Origin: Lacinutrix sp. Bg11-31
Lineage (GTDB): Bacteria > Bacteroidota > Bacteroidia > Flavobacteriales > Flavobacteriaceae
DNA length: 64,000 nt
Assembly (NCBI RefSeq): GCF_002831665.1
Contig: NZ_CP025118.1
Span: 2,170,001-2,234,000, forward strand
Direction of reading: 5' to 3'
Part shown: positions 36,712 through 44,797 of the stretch, one piece after another
How the letters are laid out: each line of letters starts with the position of its first letter
How positions within the stretch are numbered: the stretch's first letter is position 1
Translations under genes and position numbers: made by a program
The notes under the pieces: generated by a model
The model's database searches: none
Told to the model about the DNA's origin: nothing
Seen by the model: only the letters and a program-made list of their open reading frames with translations

Positions 36712-36991
36712 AAAAGCTATAATTATTGGATTTTTTATTGGTGTAATAACAACCTTTATTGGTATTTCAATTTACACCATAATTATTGGATTAACATTAG
36801 ACTTATCTTTTCAAGAAATTATTAATAGAATCCTATCTACAAGTGTTTTAGGAAAACGTGCTAGTATTGGTGTTTTGCTAAACCTTCCAGTTTTCTATTA
36901 TTTTTTGAATAAGAAAAAAGAAGATTATGCTAAAGGTGTTTTAATTGCTATTGTTTTAGTAGCTTTAGTTTTTATTCTGAATAAATTATAA
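36704..36991 (+). CDS. Small three-helix membrane protein, unknown function
   Basis: This 95-residue protein has three likely membrane helices: IIIGFFIGVITTFIGISIYT (about 6-25), ASIGVLLNLPVFYYFL (about 54-69) and GVLIAIVLVALVFIL (about 78-92), with a basic KKKEDYAK loop. I recognise no family motif. It overlaps surE by 8 bases and ends 3 bases before lpxB, so it is almost certainly translated with them. Its place between surE and lpxB suggests an envelope role, but that is only inference. Confidence 0.75.
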   Translation: MNKKAIIIGFFIGVITTFIGISIYTIIIGLTLDLSFQEIINRILSTSVLGKRASIGVLLNLPVFYYFLNKKKEDYAKGVLIAIVLVALVFILNKL

Positions 36992-36994
36992 TTA

Positions 36995-38116
36995 ATGAAA
37001 TACTATATTATTTCTGGAGAAGCTTCTGGCGACTTACACGCCTCGAACCTAATGAAAGCATTACTTCGCGAAGATGTAAATGCCGATTTTAGATTTTGGG
37101 GAGGCGACCTTATGCAGGCTGTTGGTGGCACACTAGTGAAACATTATCGTGAGCTTGCTTTTATGGGTTTTTCGGAAGTAATAATGAACCTTAGAACCAT
37201 TGCAAAAAATCTGTCTTTTTGCAAACGAGATATTGAAGCCTTTAATCCAGATGTTATTATCTACATAGATTATCCTGGTTTTAATTTACGAATTGCCAAA
37301 TGGGCAAAACCTAAAGGCTTTAAAAACCACTATTATATTTCTCCACAAATTTGGGCTTGGAAAGAAGGCCGAATTGCAGCTATTAAAAGAGATATCGACG
37401 AAATGTATGTTATTCTACCTTTCGAAAAACAATTTTACGAAGACAAACATAAATTTCCAGTACACTTTGTTGGACATCCATTAATTGATGCTATTGGAGA
37501 CAGACATCAAGTCGATGAGTTTAACTTTAGAAAACAAAATGGCTTAAGCGAAAAGCCAATTATAGCATTATTACCAGGAAGCCGTAAGCAAGAGATTAAA
37601 AAAATCTTATCGGTTATGCTTAGTTTGGTTGACGATTATAAAGAGTATCAGTTTGTAATTGCAGGAGCTCCAGGTCAAGATTTTGAGTTTTATCAGCAGT
37701 TTATTAAAAAGTCTAACGTTCATTTTTTAAACAATAAAACCTACGATTTACTGAGTGTTTCTACAGCAGCGCTAGTTACTTCTGGAACTGCAACACTAGA
37801 AACGGCATTATTTAAAGTACCTCAAGTTGTTTGTTATAAAGGCAGTTGGGTGTCTTACCAGATTGGCAAACGTGTTGTTAATTTAGATTACATTTCTTTA
37901 GTCAATTTAATTTTAAATAAGGAATCTGTAACCGAACTTATTCAAGGAGACTTTAACACTATAAGGTTAAAAAAAGAGTTAGATATTTTATTAGACAAAT
38001 ACCAACGCACAAAATTCTTTGTTGATTATTACGATTTAGAAAGAGATTTAGGAGGAAAAGGAGCTAGTGCGAATACTGCTAAACTTATTTACAACGCTAT
38101 AAACATTACTTCCTAA
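36995..38116 (+). CDS. lpxB: Lipid-A-disaccharide synthase LpxB
   Basis: This 373-residue GT-B glycosyltransferase joins UDP-diacylglucosamine to lipid X to form the lipid A disaccharide at the inner membrane. Signatures are IISGEASGDLHASNLM (about 4-19), RFWGGDLMQAVGG, IDYPGFNLRIAKWAK (about 91-105), YYISPQIWAWKEGR, FVGHPLIDA (about 159-167), ALLPGSRKQEI and SGTATLETALFKVPQVV (about 263-279). The protein shows that this organism makes lipid A. It sits in the surE run, starting 3 bases after its neighbour and ending 1 base before the next start. Confidence 0.96.
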   Translation: MKYYIISGEASGDLHASNLMKALLREDVNADFRFWGGDLMQAVGGTLVKHYRELAFMGFSEVIMNLRTIAKNLSFCKRDIEAFNPDVIIYIDYPGFNLRIAKWAKPKGFKNHYYISPQIWAWKEGRIAAIKRDIDEMYVILPFEKQFYEDKHKFPVHFVGHPLIDAIGDRHQVDEFNFRKQNGLSEKPIIALLPGSRKQEIKKILSVMLSLVDDYKEYQFVIAGAPGQDFEFYQQFIKKSNVHFLNNKTYDLLSVSTAALVTSGTATLETALFKVPQVVCYKGSWVSYQIGKRVVNLDYISLVNLILNKESVTELIQGDFNTIRLKKELDILLDKYQRTKFFVDYYDLERDLGGKGASANTAKLIYNAINITS

Positions 38117-38117
38117 A

Positions 38118-38654
38118 ATGCGAAAAATCGCCCTAATCCTACTTACTATAATCACATTATCTAGTTGCGGAAGCACTAAAAACAAACGCGTAGTTACTAG
38201 AAAATCGAAAACTACAAAAACGATTAAAAAGACTCCAAAGCACACAAACGCTTCTAGTATTGCTGTTCCTAAAATAGCACAATCCATTATTAATAATGCC
38301 GAAAGATATGAAGGCACACGTTATAAATATGGTGGTACAACTAAAAAAGGAATGGATTGCTCTGGTTTAATTTACACAGCTTTTAAAGAAGATAACGTTA
38401 CTATTCCTCGTGTATCGAGTGCAATGGCAAAAGCAGGAGACTGGATAGACTTAAAAACAGTTCGTGAAGGTGATTTATTATTTTTTGCTACAAAAAAAAA
38501 TAACCGAAAAGTTAACCATGTAGGCTTAGTTACTGCTATTAATGGTAAAGATGTAGAGTTTATACATTCTACTACTAGTAAAGGCGTTATTACCTCTAAA
38601 TTAAAAGAAAAGTATTGGTATTTTGCTTTTGTACAAGCTAGACGTGTACTTTAA
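38118..38654 (+). CDS. NlpC/P60 (C40) cell-wall hydrolase lipoprotein
   Basis: This 178-residue protein begins with a lipoprotein signal (IALILLTIITLSSCGSTK, Cys about 17), then a Lys/Thr-rich linker (about 20-50) and an NlpC/P60 domain. The catalytic Cys is in GMDCSGLIYTAFKE (about 77), the His in KVNHVGLVTAINGK (about 135) and the third residue in VEFIHSTTSKGV (about 148). C40 enzymes cut the D-Glu-mDAP bond of peptidoglycan stems. It would act in the periplasm on the wall, tethered to a membrane. It starts 1 base after lpxB. Confidence 0.92.
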   Translation: MRKIALILLTIITLSSCGSTKNKRVVTRKSKTTKTIKKTPKHTNASSIAVPKIAQSIINNAERYEGTRYKYGGTTKKGMDCSGLIYTAFKEDNVTIPRVSSAMAKAGDWIDLKTVREGDLLFFATKKNNRKVNHVGLVTAINGKDVEFIHSTTSKGVITSKLKEKYWYFAFVQARRVL

Positions 38655-38771
38655 GTTTAAGGCACACAATAAATCGTTTTGCAACAAAAACTAGCAAGAT
38701 TAAAATTTAAGCATTCTACTTTTAAACTGATTATTAGTTATTTGTAAGATTTTATTTACTATCTTCAAAGA

Positions 38772-40790
38772 GTGAAACTTCTTAACTTCACTATAATTAA
38801 ATTAACGGCTTGCTTAGTTCTTGGAATTCTAATCGCTTTTTTTATAGCTATTCCACTACCTACTATTTTGTATGCAACAGCTTTTCTTCTGTCACTATTA
38901 ACACTACTCTATTTCATTTCTAAAAACAAAAGAACCAAAACCATTTGGTTTGGTGTTGCTAGTTTTTTAACAATGGTTTGTATTGGAGTACTTGTAACTA
39001 ATTTTCATGACGAGAAGTTAGATAAAAAAAACTACACAAATATTGATTCAGCTGAAAAGCTAATCACTTTTAGAATTAGAACCACTTTAAAATCCGGGAA
39101 TTATAACGATAAATATATTGTTGACATTTTAAAAATAGCCGGTGCTTCCGTTTCTGGCAAAGCATTACTTAATGTTTCGAGAGATAGTTTAAATGAAGCT
39201 CTAAAGGTTGATAATATTTATATTACTTTCGAAGAATTTCAACCTATTGTTTCGACTATAAATCCGTATCAGTTTAACTATAGAAGTTATCTCGAAAAAC
39301 AATATGTTTTTAAACAATTGTATGTAAAACCCATAAGGCTTTTCCGCGTAAGCGATAACAAACATACTGTTTTTGGATATGCGGATTTAGTAAGAGAAAC
39401 TATTAACACAAAACTAAAAACCTATGCTTTTGAGCCTGATGTTTTGGCTATTATAAACGCTTTAATTTTAGGACAACGTCAAGATCTTAGTAAAGATATT
39501 TACGATAGTTATACAGATGCTGGAGCGGTGCATATTCTTGCTGTTTCTGGTCTTCATGTCGCTTTGATATTGTTACTTCTTAATTTTGCATTAAAGCCAT
39601 TAAAACGCTTTAAATATGGCAAAGAAATAACTATAATTATTTTAGTGGTATTGATGTGGAGTTTTGCTATAATTGCTGGCTTATCTGCTTCTGTAACTCG
39701 TGCAGTTACTATGTTTAGTATTATTGCTGTTGGTATGCATTTGCGACGACCAACCAATATTTATAACACATTAGCGATTTCAATATTTGTGTTATTACTT
39801 TTTAAGCCTTTATTTTTGTTTGATGTTGGTTTTCAGTTAAGCTATTTAGCAGTTGTTGCTATTGTTGCCATACAACCACGATTGGTGAAATTGTGGCAAC
39901 CTAAAAACTTTTTCTTAAGTAAAGCTTGGGATTATTTTACGGTTGGTATTGCTGCACAGTTTGGTGTTGTGCCAATTAGCCTATATTACTTTCATCAATT
40001 CCCTGGTTTATTTTTTGTGGCCAATATTATAATAATTCCATTTTTGGGTTTCATTTTAGGTATTGGTATTTTAGTTATTATTCTCGCTTTATGTAATGCT
40101 TTACCAAAATTTCTTGTCGATGGTTTTGGCTTTCTTATATCTGGAATGAATGATTTAATGAAATGGTTGTCGCTTCAAGAAAGCTTCTTATTTAAAGATA
40201 TTTCTTTTAATGGGTGGCAAGTTATTGCTGCTTACCTATTTGCTATAGCATTTGTGCAATTAGGGATCAAGAAAAACTATAAATGGTTGAAATTAACTTT
40301 GGTTTCGGTTTTACTTTTTCAAGGTGTTAATGTCTATACCAAATACAATAACAGCACAGAGACACTTACTTTCTTTCATAAAAATAGATATACCGTTATT
40401 GGGCAAAAGAAGCAGGATAAACTCAATGTATTTTCTAGTTTAGATAGCCTTTCTCAATTTAGTAATTTAACAGATTACACGATTGGCAACACCATTACAG
40501 AAATTAACACCTATAAAGTACCTTCTTTTATTAAGACTAAAAATAATACTGTATTAATTATTGATAGCCTTGGTATACACAAAGTAAAGCTACTAAAACC
40601 TGATTTTATTTTTCTTACACAATCTCCAAGACTAAATATGGATAGACTAATAGATTCATTAAAACCTAAACAGGTTATTGCAGATGGTAGTAATTACAAA
40701 TCTTATGTTGCGCGTTGGAGAGCAACATGTATTAAACAAAAAATCCCTTTTCACTATACTGGTGAAAAGGGAGCTTTTATAATAGAGTAG
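38772..40790 (+). CDS. comEC: ComEC/Rec2-family DNA uptake channel, GTG start
   Basis: This 672-residue membrane protein has two or three N-terminal helices and a DUF4131-type OB-like periplasmic segment (about 25-175). The ComEC competence channel follows (about 230-500), with YTDAGAVHILAVSGLHVALI (about 245-264) and GVVPISLYYFHQFPG (about 398-412). The C-terminal soluble part (about 525-672) is in the position of the metallo-beta-lactamase domain, but the HxHxDH metal motif is missing: the matching place reads LTQSPRLNMDRL. It likely passes single-stranded DNA across the inner membrane. A GTG at 38772 is the best start. It ends 6 bases before the convergent thioredoxin gene. Confidence 0.9.
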   Translation: MKLLNFTIIKLTACLVLGILIAFFIAIPLPTILYATAFLLSLLTLLYFISKNKRTKTIWFGVASFLTMVCIGVLVTNFHDEKLDKKNYTNIDSAEKLITFRIRTTLKSGNYNDKYIVDILKIAGASVSGKALLNVSRDSLNEALKVDNIYITFEEFQPIVSTINPYQFNYRSYLEKQYVFKQLYVKPIRLFRVSDNKHTVFGYADLVRETINTKLKTYAFEPDVLAIINALILGQRQDLSKDIYDSYTDAGAVHILAVSGLHVALILLLLNFALKPLKRFKYGKEITIIILVVLMWSFAIIAGLSASVTRAVTMFSIIAVGMHLRRPTNIYNTLAISIFVLLLFKPLFLFDVGFQLSYLAVVAIVAIQPRLVKLWQPKNFFLSKAWDYFTVGIAAQFGVVPISLYYFHQFPGLFFVANIIIIPFLGFILGIGILVIILALCNALPKFLVDGFGFLISGMNDLMKWLSLQESFLFKDISFNGWQVIAAYLFAIAFVQLGIKKNYKWLKLTLVSVLLFQGVNVYTKYNNSTETLTFFHKNRYTVIGQKKQDKLNVFSSLDSLSQFSNLTDYTIGNTITEINTYKVPSFIKTKNNTVLIIDSLGIHKVKLLKPDFIFLTQSPRLNMDRLIDSLKPKQVIADGSNYKSYVARWRATCIKQKIPFHYTGEKGAFIIE

Positions 40791-40796
40791 TTCTAT

Positions 40797-41348
40797 TTAT
40801 AATTGTGCAAATTCTGGTTTGAATTTTTTAAAATAAGCATCAAATTTTGCTTGAGTATCCATACCTGTGTGCTCATTTTTTTTAAACATTTTTAGATACA
40901 ATTCTAATTGTTGTGGTTTTTTATAACCTGTAACTGGAGCAATAAATTCTGCTTTTTCATCTAAAAACACTATTGTTGGATATGCTTTTACACTAAAATA
41001 ACGTGATAATTGATGTGCCGAATTTCTACGCTTCGCTTTTGCAGGATCGTAATTAGGGTTCTCAAATGTTTTATCTTTAAATTTAATTACTTCATTGCCT
41101 TCAGCATTAAACTTTACAGCATAAAAATGCTTATTTACATACTCTGCTAGGTCTTTATTTGCAAACGTATTACGGTCAAGCATTTTACATGGTCCACACC
41201 AAGAGGTATAAACATCCATCATTATTTTTTTAGGATTCTTTTTTTGAAGCGCTACTGCTTCTTCTAATGTTACCCAATTAATTTCTTGTGCAGATAGTGT
41301 TACAGTTGCAAAAACTGTAAACAATGCTAAAACAATATACTTTTTCAT
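40797..41348 (-). CDS. Secreted thioredoxin-family protein
   Basis: This 183-residue protein has a cleavable signal peptide (about 1-20, IVLALFTVFATVTLSAQ) and a thioredoxin fold with the active site TSWCGPCKMLDRNTF (CGPC at about 50-53) and the cis-Pro segment VKAYPTIVFLDEK (about 125-137). It is a periplasmic thiol-disulfide oxidoreductase of the DUF255/thioredoxin-7-like type. Its direction of electron flow and partner are unknown. It lies alone between the peptide-transport terminator and the 3' end of comEC. Confidence 0.9.
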   Translation of the reverse strand: MKKYIVLALFTVFATVTLSAQEINWVTLEEAVALQKKNPKKIMMDVYTSWCGPCKMLDRNTFANKDLAEYVNKHFYAVKFNAEGNEVIKFKDKTFENPNYDPAKAKRRNSAHQLSRYFSVKAYPTIVFLDEKAEFIAPVTGYKKPQQLELYLKMFKKNEHTGMDTQAKFDAYFKKFKPEFAQL

Positions 41349-41406
41349 ATTACTAAATTATATTTTTTAATGTAGTTGCAAATAGTGTTCCAAAGTTACG
41401 AAAAAA

Positions 41407-41434
41407 ACAAAACGTCTCTATTGAGACGTTTTGT
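41407..41434 (-). terminator. Terminator of the peptide-utilisation operon
   Basis: A perfect 12-bp stem, ACAAAACGTCTC / GAGACGTTTTGT, with a 4-nt loop. On the minus strand it is followed by TTTTTTCGT. It starts 18 bases after the stop of the last POT gene. Confidence 0.9.
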
Positions 41435-41451
41435 TAAAATTTTGTTCTCTA

Positions 41452-43230
41452 CTATTTAACATCATGCATTAATCTTTTAAGAATAGGATTTAAAACTACC
41501 GCTATAAGACCAACTGCAATTGGTACTAATGTAAATATTAAAAAGAAAGTTGATAAACCGTGTTCTTCTGAAATTTTATCAATCATTCCTCCCATTGTTC
41601 CTGCTGCTTTTTGTCCAATAGCAATGGCTAAATACCAAATACCAAACATAAAACCTATCATTCTTCCTGGTACTAATTTACTTAAATAAGACAAACCAAC
41701 TGGCGAAATACAAAGTTCTCCCATAGTATGAAATAAATACGCAAATATTAAAAAGAACATACTAACAGATGCTGTTTTTGCACCTTGTTCAATGCCCATT
41801 GTTCCCATAACTAATACACCAAATCCTAACCCTAAAAGAATAAGACCTAAACCGTATTTCATTGCAGCACTAGGATTGTATTTACTTTCCCACCATTTTG
41901 AAAACAAAGGTGCTAGTGTAATAATAAAAAAGGAGTTTAAAATACCAAACCAAGACGCTCCTACCTCTGTAGCATCTTTACTAAACTCTCTATTTACCTT
42001 CCAAATTACTATTCCCCAAAGCGCAACAAATGCCAACGCTAGAATAATATTAGAATACGGAATTTTAGAATATGTTTTCTTAAATAATAAATATAATACC
42101 CAACTAATAATAGCTAAAGGTCCAACAGTTAAAATTAAATCTACAATTTTAAATATCATTGCAGAAGAACCTGATAATGCTCTACTGGTATAATCTCTCG
42201 CAAAAATCGTCATAGACCCTAAAGATTGCTCAAAAGCTGCAAAGAAAAATACAGTAAAAATTCCAAAAATAGAAACAGCAATAATTTTGTCTCTTATAAT
42301 TCGAGAGTATCTTGAAATTCTAGATATTATTAAATATAAAAATAAAACAAGAGCAGTTAATATGGTTACGTTAGAACCGTCCAAATCACCAATACTAAAG
42401 TCTAACATATTCACATTTCCAACTTTAGACATTGGATCATTAAATAGATACAGAAGCCCTCCTAAAGAAGAAAGGATTATTAATATTTTGTCTAAACCAG
42501 TAAAAGGGTTTAATTTTTCTTCAGACTTCACATTTTCGGTAGGACTTACTTCATTAATATTTTGAGGAAGCTCGACTTCATAAACTTTAGAAGGTTTTTC
42601 ACCAATTTGTCCAAATAAATCTTTAGCTAACCAGAATTGTAACATTCCTAAAAACATAAAGATCCCTGCAAGACCAAATCCCCAAGACCATCCAATATTT
42701 TCTGCTAAATACCCACAAAGCATCATACCAAAAAAGGCACCAGCATTAACTCCCATATAAAATATAGTGTAAGCTCCGTCTTTTTTAGATTCTTTGCCTT
42801 TGTACATTTCAGAGATCATAGAAGTTACGTTAGGCTTAAAAAAACCAGTTCCTATAACTAATAATGCTAAACCTAAATACAAAGTAAATTGTGTTTCAAA
42901 TACCATTGAAGCATGACCTAGCATCATGATAAAACAACCTATTACTACAGCCCATTTATAACCTGTAATCTTATCTGCAACCCAACCACCAACAATTGGT
43001 GTTAGGTATAAAAGTGAGGCATAAGTACCTATTAACGCTAAAGCGTGTTCTCTTGGCCATTCCCAACCAGGGTTATCGCCTATTAAAGGTGCTGTTAAGA
43101 ATAACACTAAAAGAATACGCATTCCATAAAACGAAAAGCGCTCCCACATTTCTGTAAAAAACAAGACGAATAGTCCTGCTGGATGTCCAATTACTTTGTC
43201 TTCAAATAAATTTTCGATATCAGTATTCAT
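41452..43230 (-). CDS. POT-family proton-dependent oligopeptide transporter
   Basis: This 592-residue MFS protein of the POT/PTR family has about 14 membrane helices. The family signature is seen in FTEMWERFSFYGMRILLVLFL (given in part; ExxER-type motif WERFSFYGMR at about 29-38), GGWVADKITGYKWAVVIG and GTGFFKPNVTSMISEMY (about 131-147), and FYMGVNAGAFFG. It takes up di- and tripeptides with protons. An extended cytoplasmic linker lies at about 215-245. It is the last gene of an operon with a DPP-IV peptidase and another POT gene, 26 bases after the latter. Confidence 0.94.
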   Translation of the reverse strand: MNTDIENLFEDKVIGHPAGLFVLFFTEMWERFSFYGMRILLVLFLTAPLIGDNPGWEWPREHALALIGTYASLLYLTPIVGGWVADKITGYKWAVVIGCFIMMLGHASMVFETQFTLYLGLALLVIGTGFFKPNVTSMISEMYKGKESKKDGAYTIFYMGVNAGAFFGMMLCGYLAENIGWSWGFGLAGIFMFLGMLQFWLAKDLFGQIGEKPSKVYEVELPQNINEVSPTENVKSEEKLNPFTGLDKILIILSSLGGLLYLFNDPMSKVGNVNMLDFSIGDLDGSNVTILTALVLFLYLIISRISRYSRIIRDKIIAVSIFGIFTVFFFAAFEQSLGSMTIFARDYTSRALSGSSAMIFKIVDLILTVGPLAIISWVLYLLFKKTYSKIPYSNIILALAFVALWGIVIWKVNREFSKDATEVGASWFGILNSFFIITLAPLFSKWWESKYNPSAAMKYGLGLILLGLGFGVLVMGTMGIEQGAKTASVSMFFLIFAYLFHTMGELCISPVGLSYLSKLVPGRMIGFMFGIWYLAIAIGQKAAGTMGGMIDKISEEHGLSTFFLIFTLVPIAVGLIAVVLNPILKRLMHDVK

Positions 43231-43256
43231 ATGTAAAAAAATTAGTTAGTTTATTT

Positions 43257-44774
43257 TTAGTGTACGTTACCCATTAACTTCTTCATTAATGGAGATAGTA
43301 GTAATACAACAGCTCCTGCTCCAATTGCGTAAAGTGAAATTAAATGGAAACCATCTGTATAAACACTTAAAGTTTCTAAAGGATTAATAACTTGTCCAGG
43401 CGTATTTTCTATAGCCAATTCTTCAGAAATAAAACCTACAATTTGAAATGCAAAAGCAGATGATAAGAACCAAACTCCCATCATAAAAGAAACAATGTTT
43501 TTAGGTGATAAATCTGTTATTTTTGATAATCCTACTGGAGACATAAATAACTCTCCTATTGAAATAATAAAATACATTGCAAATAAGTAATAAAAAGGAA
43601 CCATTCCGTTTTCATCTGCACTAGTACCACTTATAGAAAGAATATAAAAACTTAAACCTGCAAATAATAGTCCTAAACCAAATTTATAAGGCGTTCTTGG
43701 ATTTAATTTTCTTTTTGATAAATATCCCCACAAAAGTGAAATAGGGATTGCTAAAATAATTATAAACATTGAGTTTAACCCATTAGTCTGTCCTGCACTC
43801 ATAATACCATCTAGATCAACATTTCTCGATGCAAATAAGGTAATTACACTTCCTGATAGTTCATGGAATCCCCAAAACAAAGTCATAAAAAAAGTGATTA
43901 AAACAGCCATCACTAATTTTTTTCGAGCCTCATTGGTCTTTAAATTATAAATAATATAAGCAAGATATACTAAAACAGCTATACCTATAAATTTAAAAAT
44001 TCCAGTAACATAATTATCTTTCCAAGATGCTAGTAGCCAAGCTATAGCTGGTGCTGATAAAAATGCAATGATTGGAATTAAAGTTTTTTGTGGGACACCA
44101 ATTATTTTTTTATTGTAAACTTCTTGACTTGGAGGCATTCCTTTATCTCCAAAAACATTTTTTTTGATTCCGCTCCAAAAGAAAATTAAACCTGCCAACA
44201 TTCCAATACCTGCTAAACCAAAACCATAATGATAACCATATTTAACAGCTAGCCAAGCACATAAAAAAGGAGCAACCATTCCACCAATATTAATTCCCAT
44301 ATAGAAAATAGTAAATCCAGAATCTTTTCTTACGTCTCCATCTTTGTATAATGCACCTACAAAAGTTGAAATATTAGGTTTAAAAAAACCATTCCCGACA
44401 ACTATTAATGCAAGGGCTAAGAAAAAAGCAATATCATTTTCAACAGCTAAAACAAAATGGCCTAAGGCCATTAATATTCCACCCAAAAAGATAGAACTAC
44501 GCATTCCTAATATTTTATCAGAGATTTGACCTCCAATAACTGTTGACGCGTATACCAAAGAACCATAAGATGCATAAACAACAGCTGTTGCAGCATCTCT
44601 TTCTGTAATGGCTGCAAATATTTTTTCTACCATATAAAGCGTTAATAACGCTCTCATACCATAGAAACTAAAACGTTCCCATAGCTCTGCAAAGAATAAA
44701 TAAAACAATCCTTTCGGGTGCCCAAATAATTGTGGGTCTTCTAAAGCAAATGTTTTTGAATCTTGATCTGACAT
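43257..44774 (-). CDS. POT-family proton-dependent oligopeptide transporter
   Basis: This 505-residue POT transporter has the signature FAELWERFSFYGMRALLTLYM (ExxER region, about 28-47), VIGGQISDKILGMR, VGNGFFKPNISTFVGALY (about 124-141) and FYMGINIGGMVAPFLCAWLA. It is clearly paralogous to the downstream 592-residue transporter but shorter and diverged, so the two probably differ in substrate range. It starts 23 bases after the peptidase gene and should be cotranscribed with it. Confidence 0.94.
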   Translation of the reverse strand: MSDQDSKTFALEDPQLFGHPKGLFYLFFAELWERFSFYGMRALLTLYMVEKIFAAITERDAATAVVYASYGSLVYASTVIGGQISDKILGMRSSIFLGGILMALGHFVLAVENDIAFFLALALIVVGNGFFKPNISTFVGALYKDGDVRKDSGFTIFYMGINIGGMVAPFLCAWLAVKYGYHYGFGLAGIGMLAGLIFFWSGIKKNVFGDKGMPPSQEVYNKKIIGVPQKTLIPIIAFLSAPAIAWLLASWKDNYVTGIFKFIGIAVLVYLAYIIYNLKTNEARKKLVMAVLITFFMTLFWGFHELSGSVITLFASRNVDLDGIMSAGQTNGLNSMFIIILAIPISLLWGYLSKRKLNPRTPYKFGLGLLFAGLSFYILSISGTSADENGMVPFYYLFAMYFIISIGELFMSPVGLSKITDLSPKNIVSFMMGVWFLSSAFAFQIVGFISEELAIENTPGQVINPLETLSVYTDGFHLISLYAIGAGAVVLLLSPLMKKLMGNVH

Positions 44775-44797
44775 AAATTTATATTAGTTAGTAAATA

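Noticed and set aside
41452..44774. The two POT genes considered as one split or frameshifted gene
   Set aside because: Each is full length with its own signature motifs and a 26-base gap between them; they are tandem paralogues.
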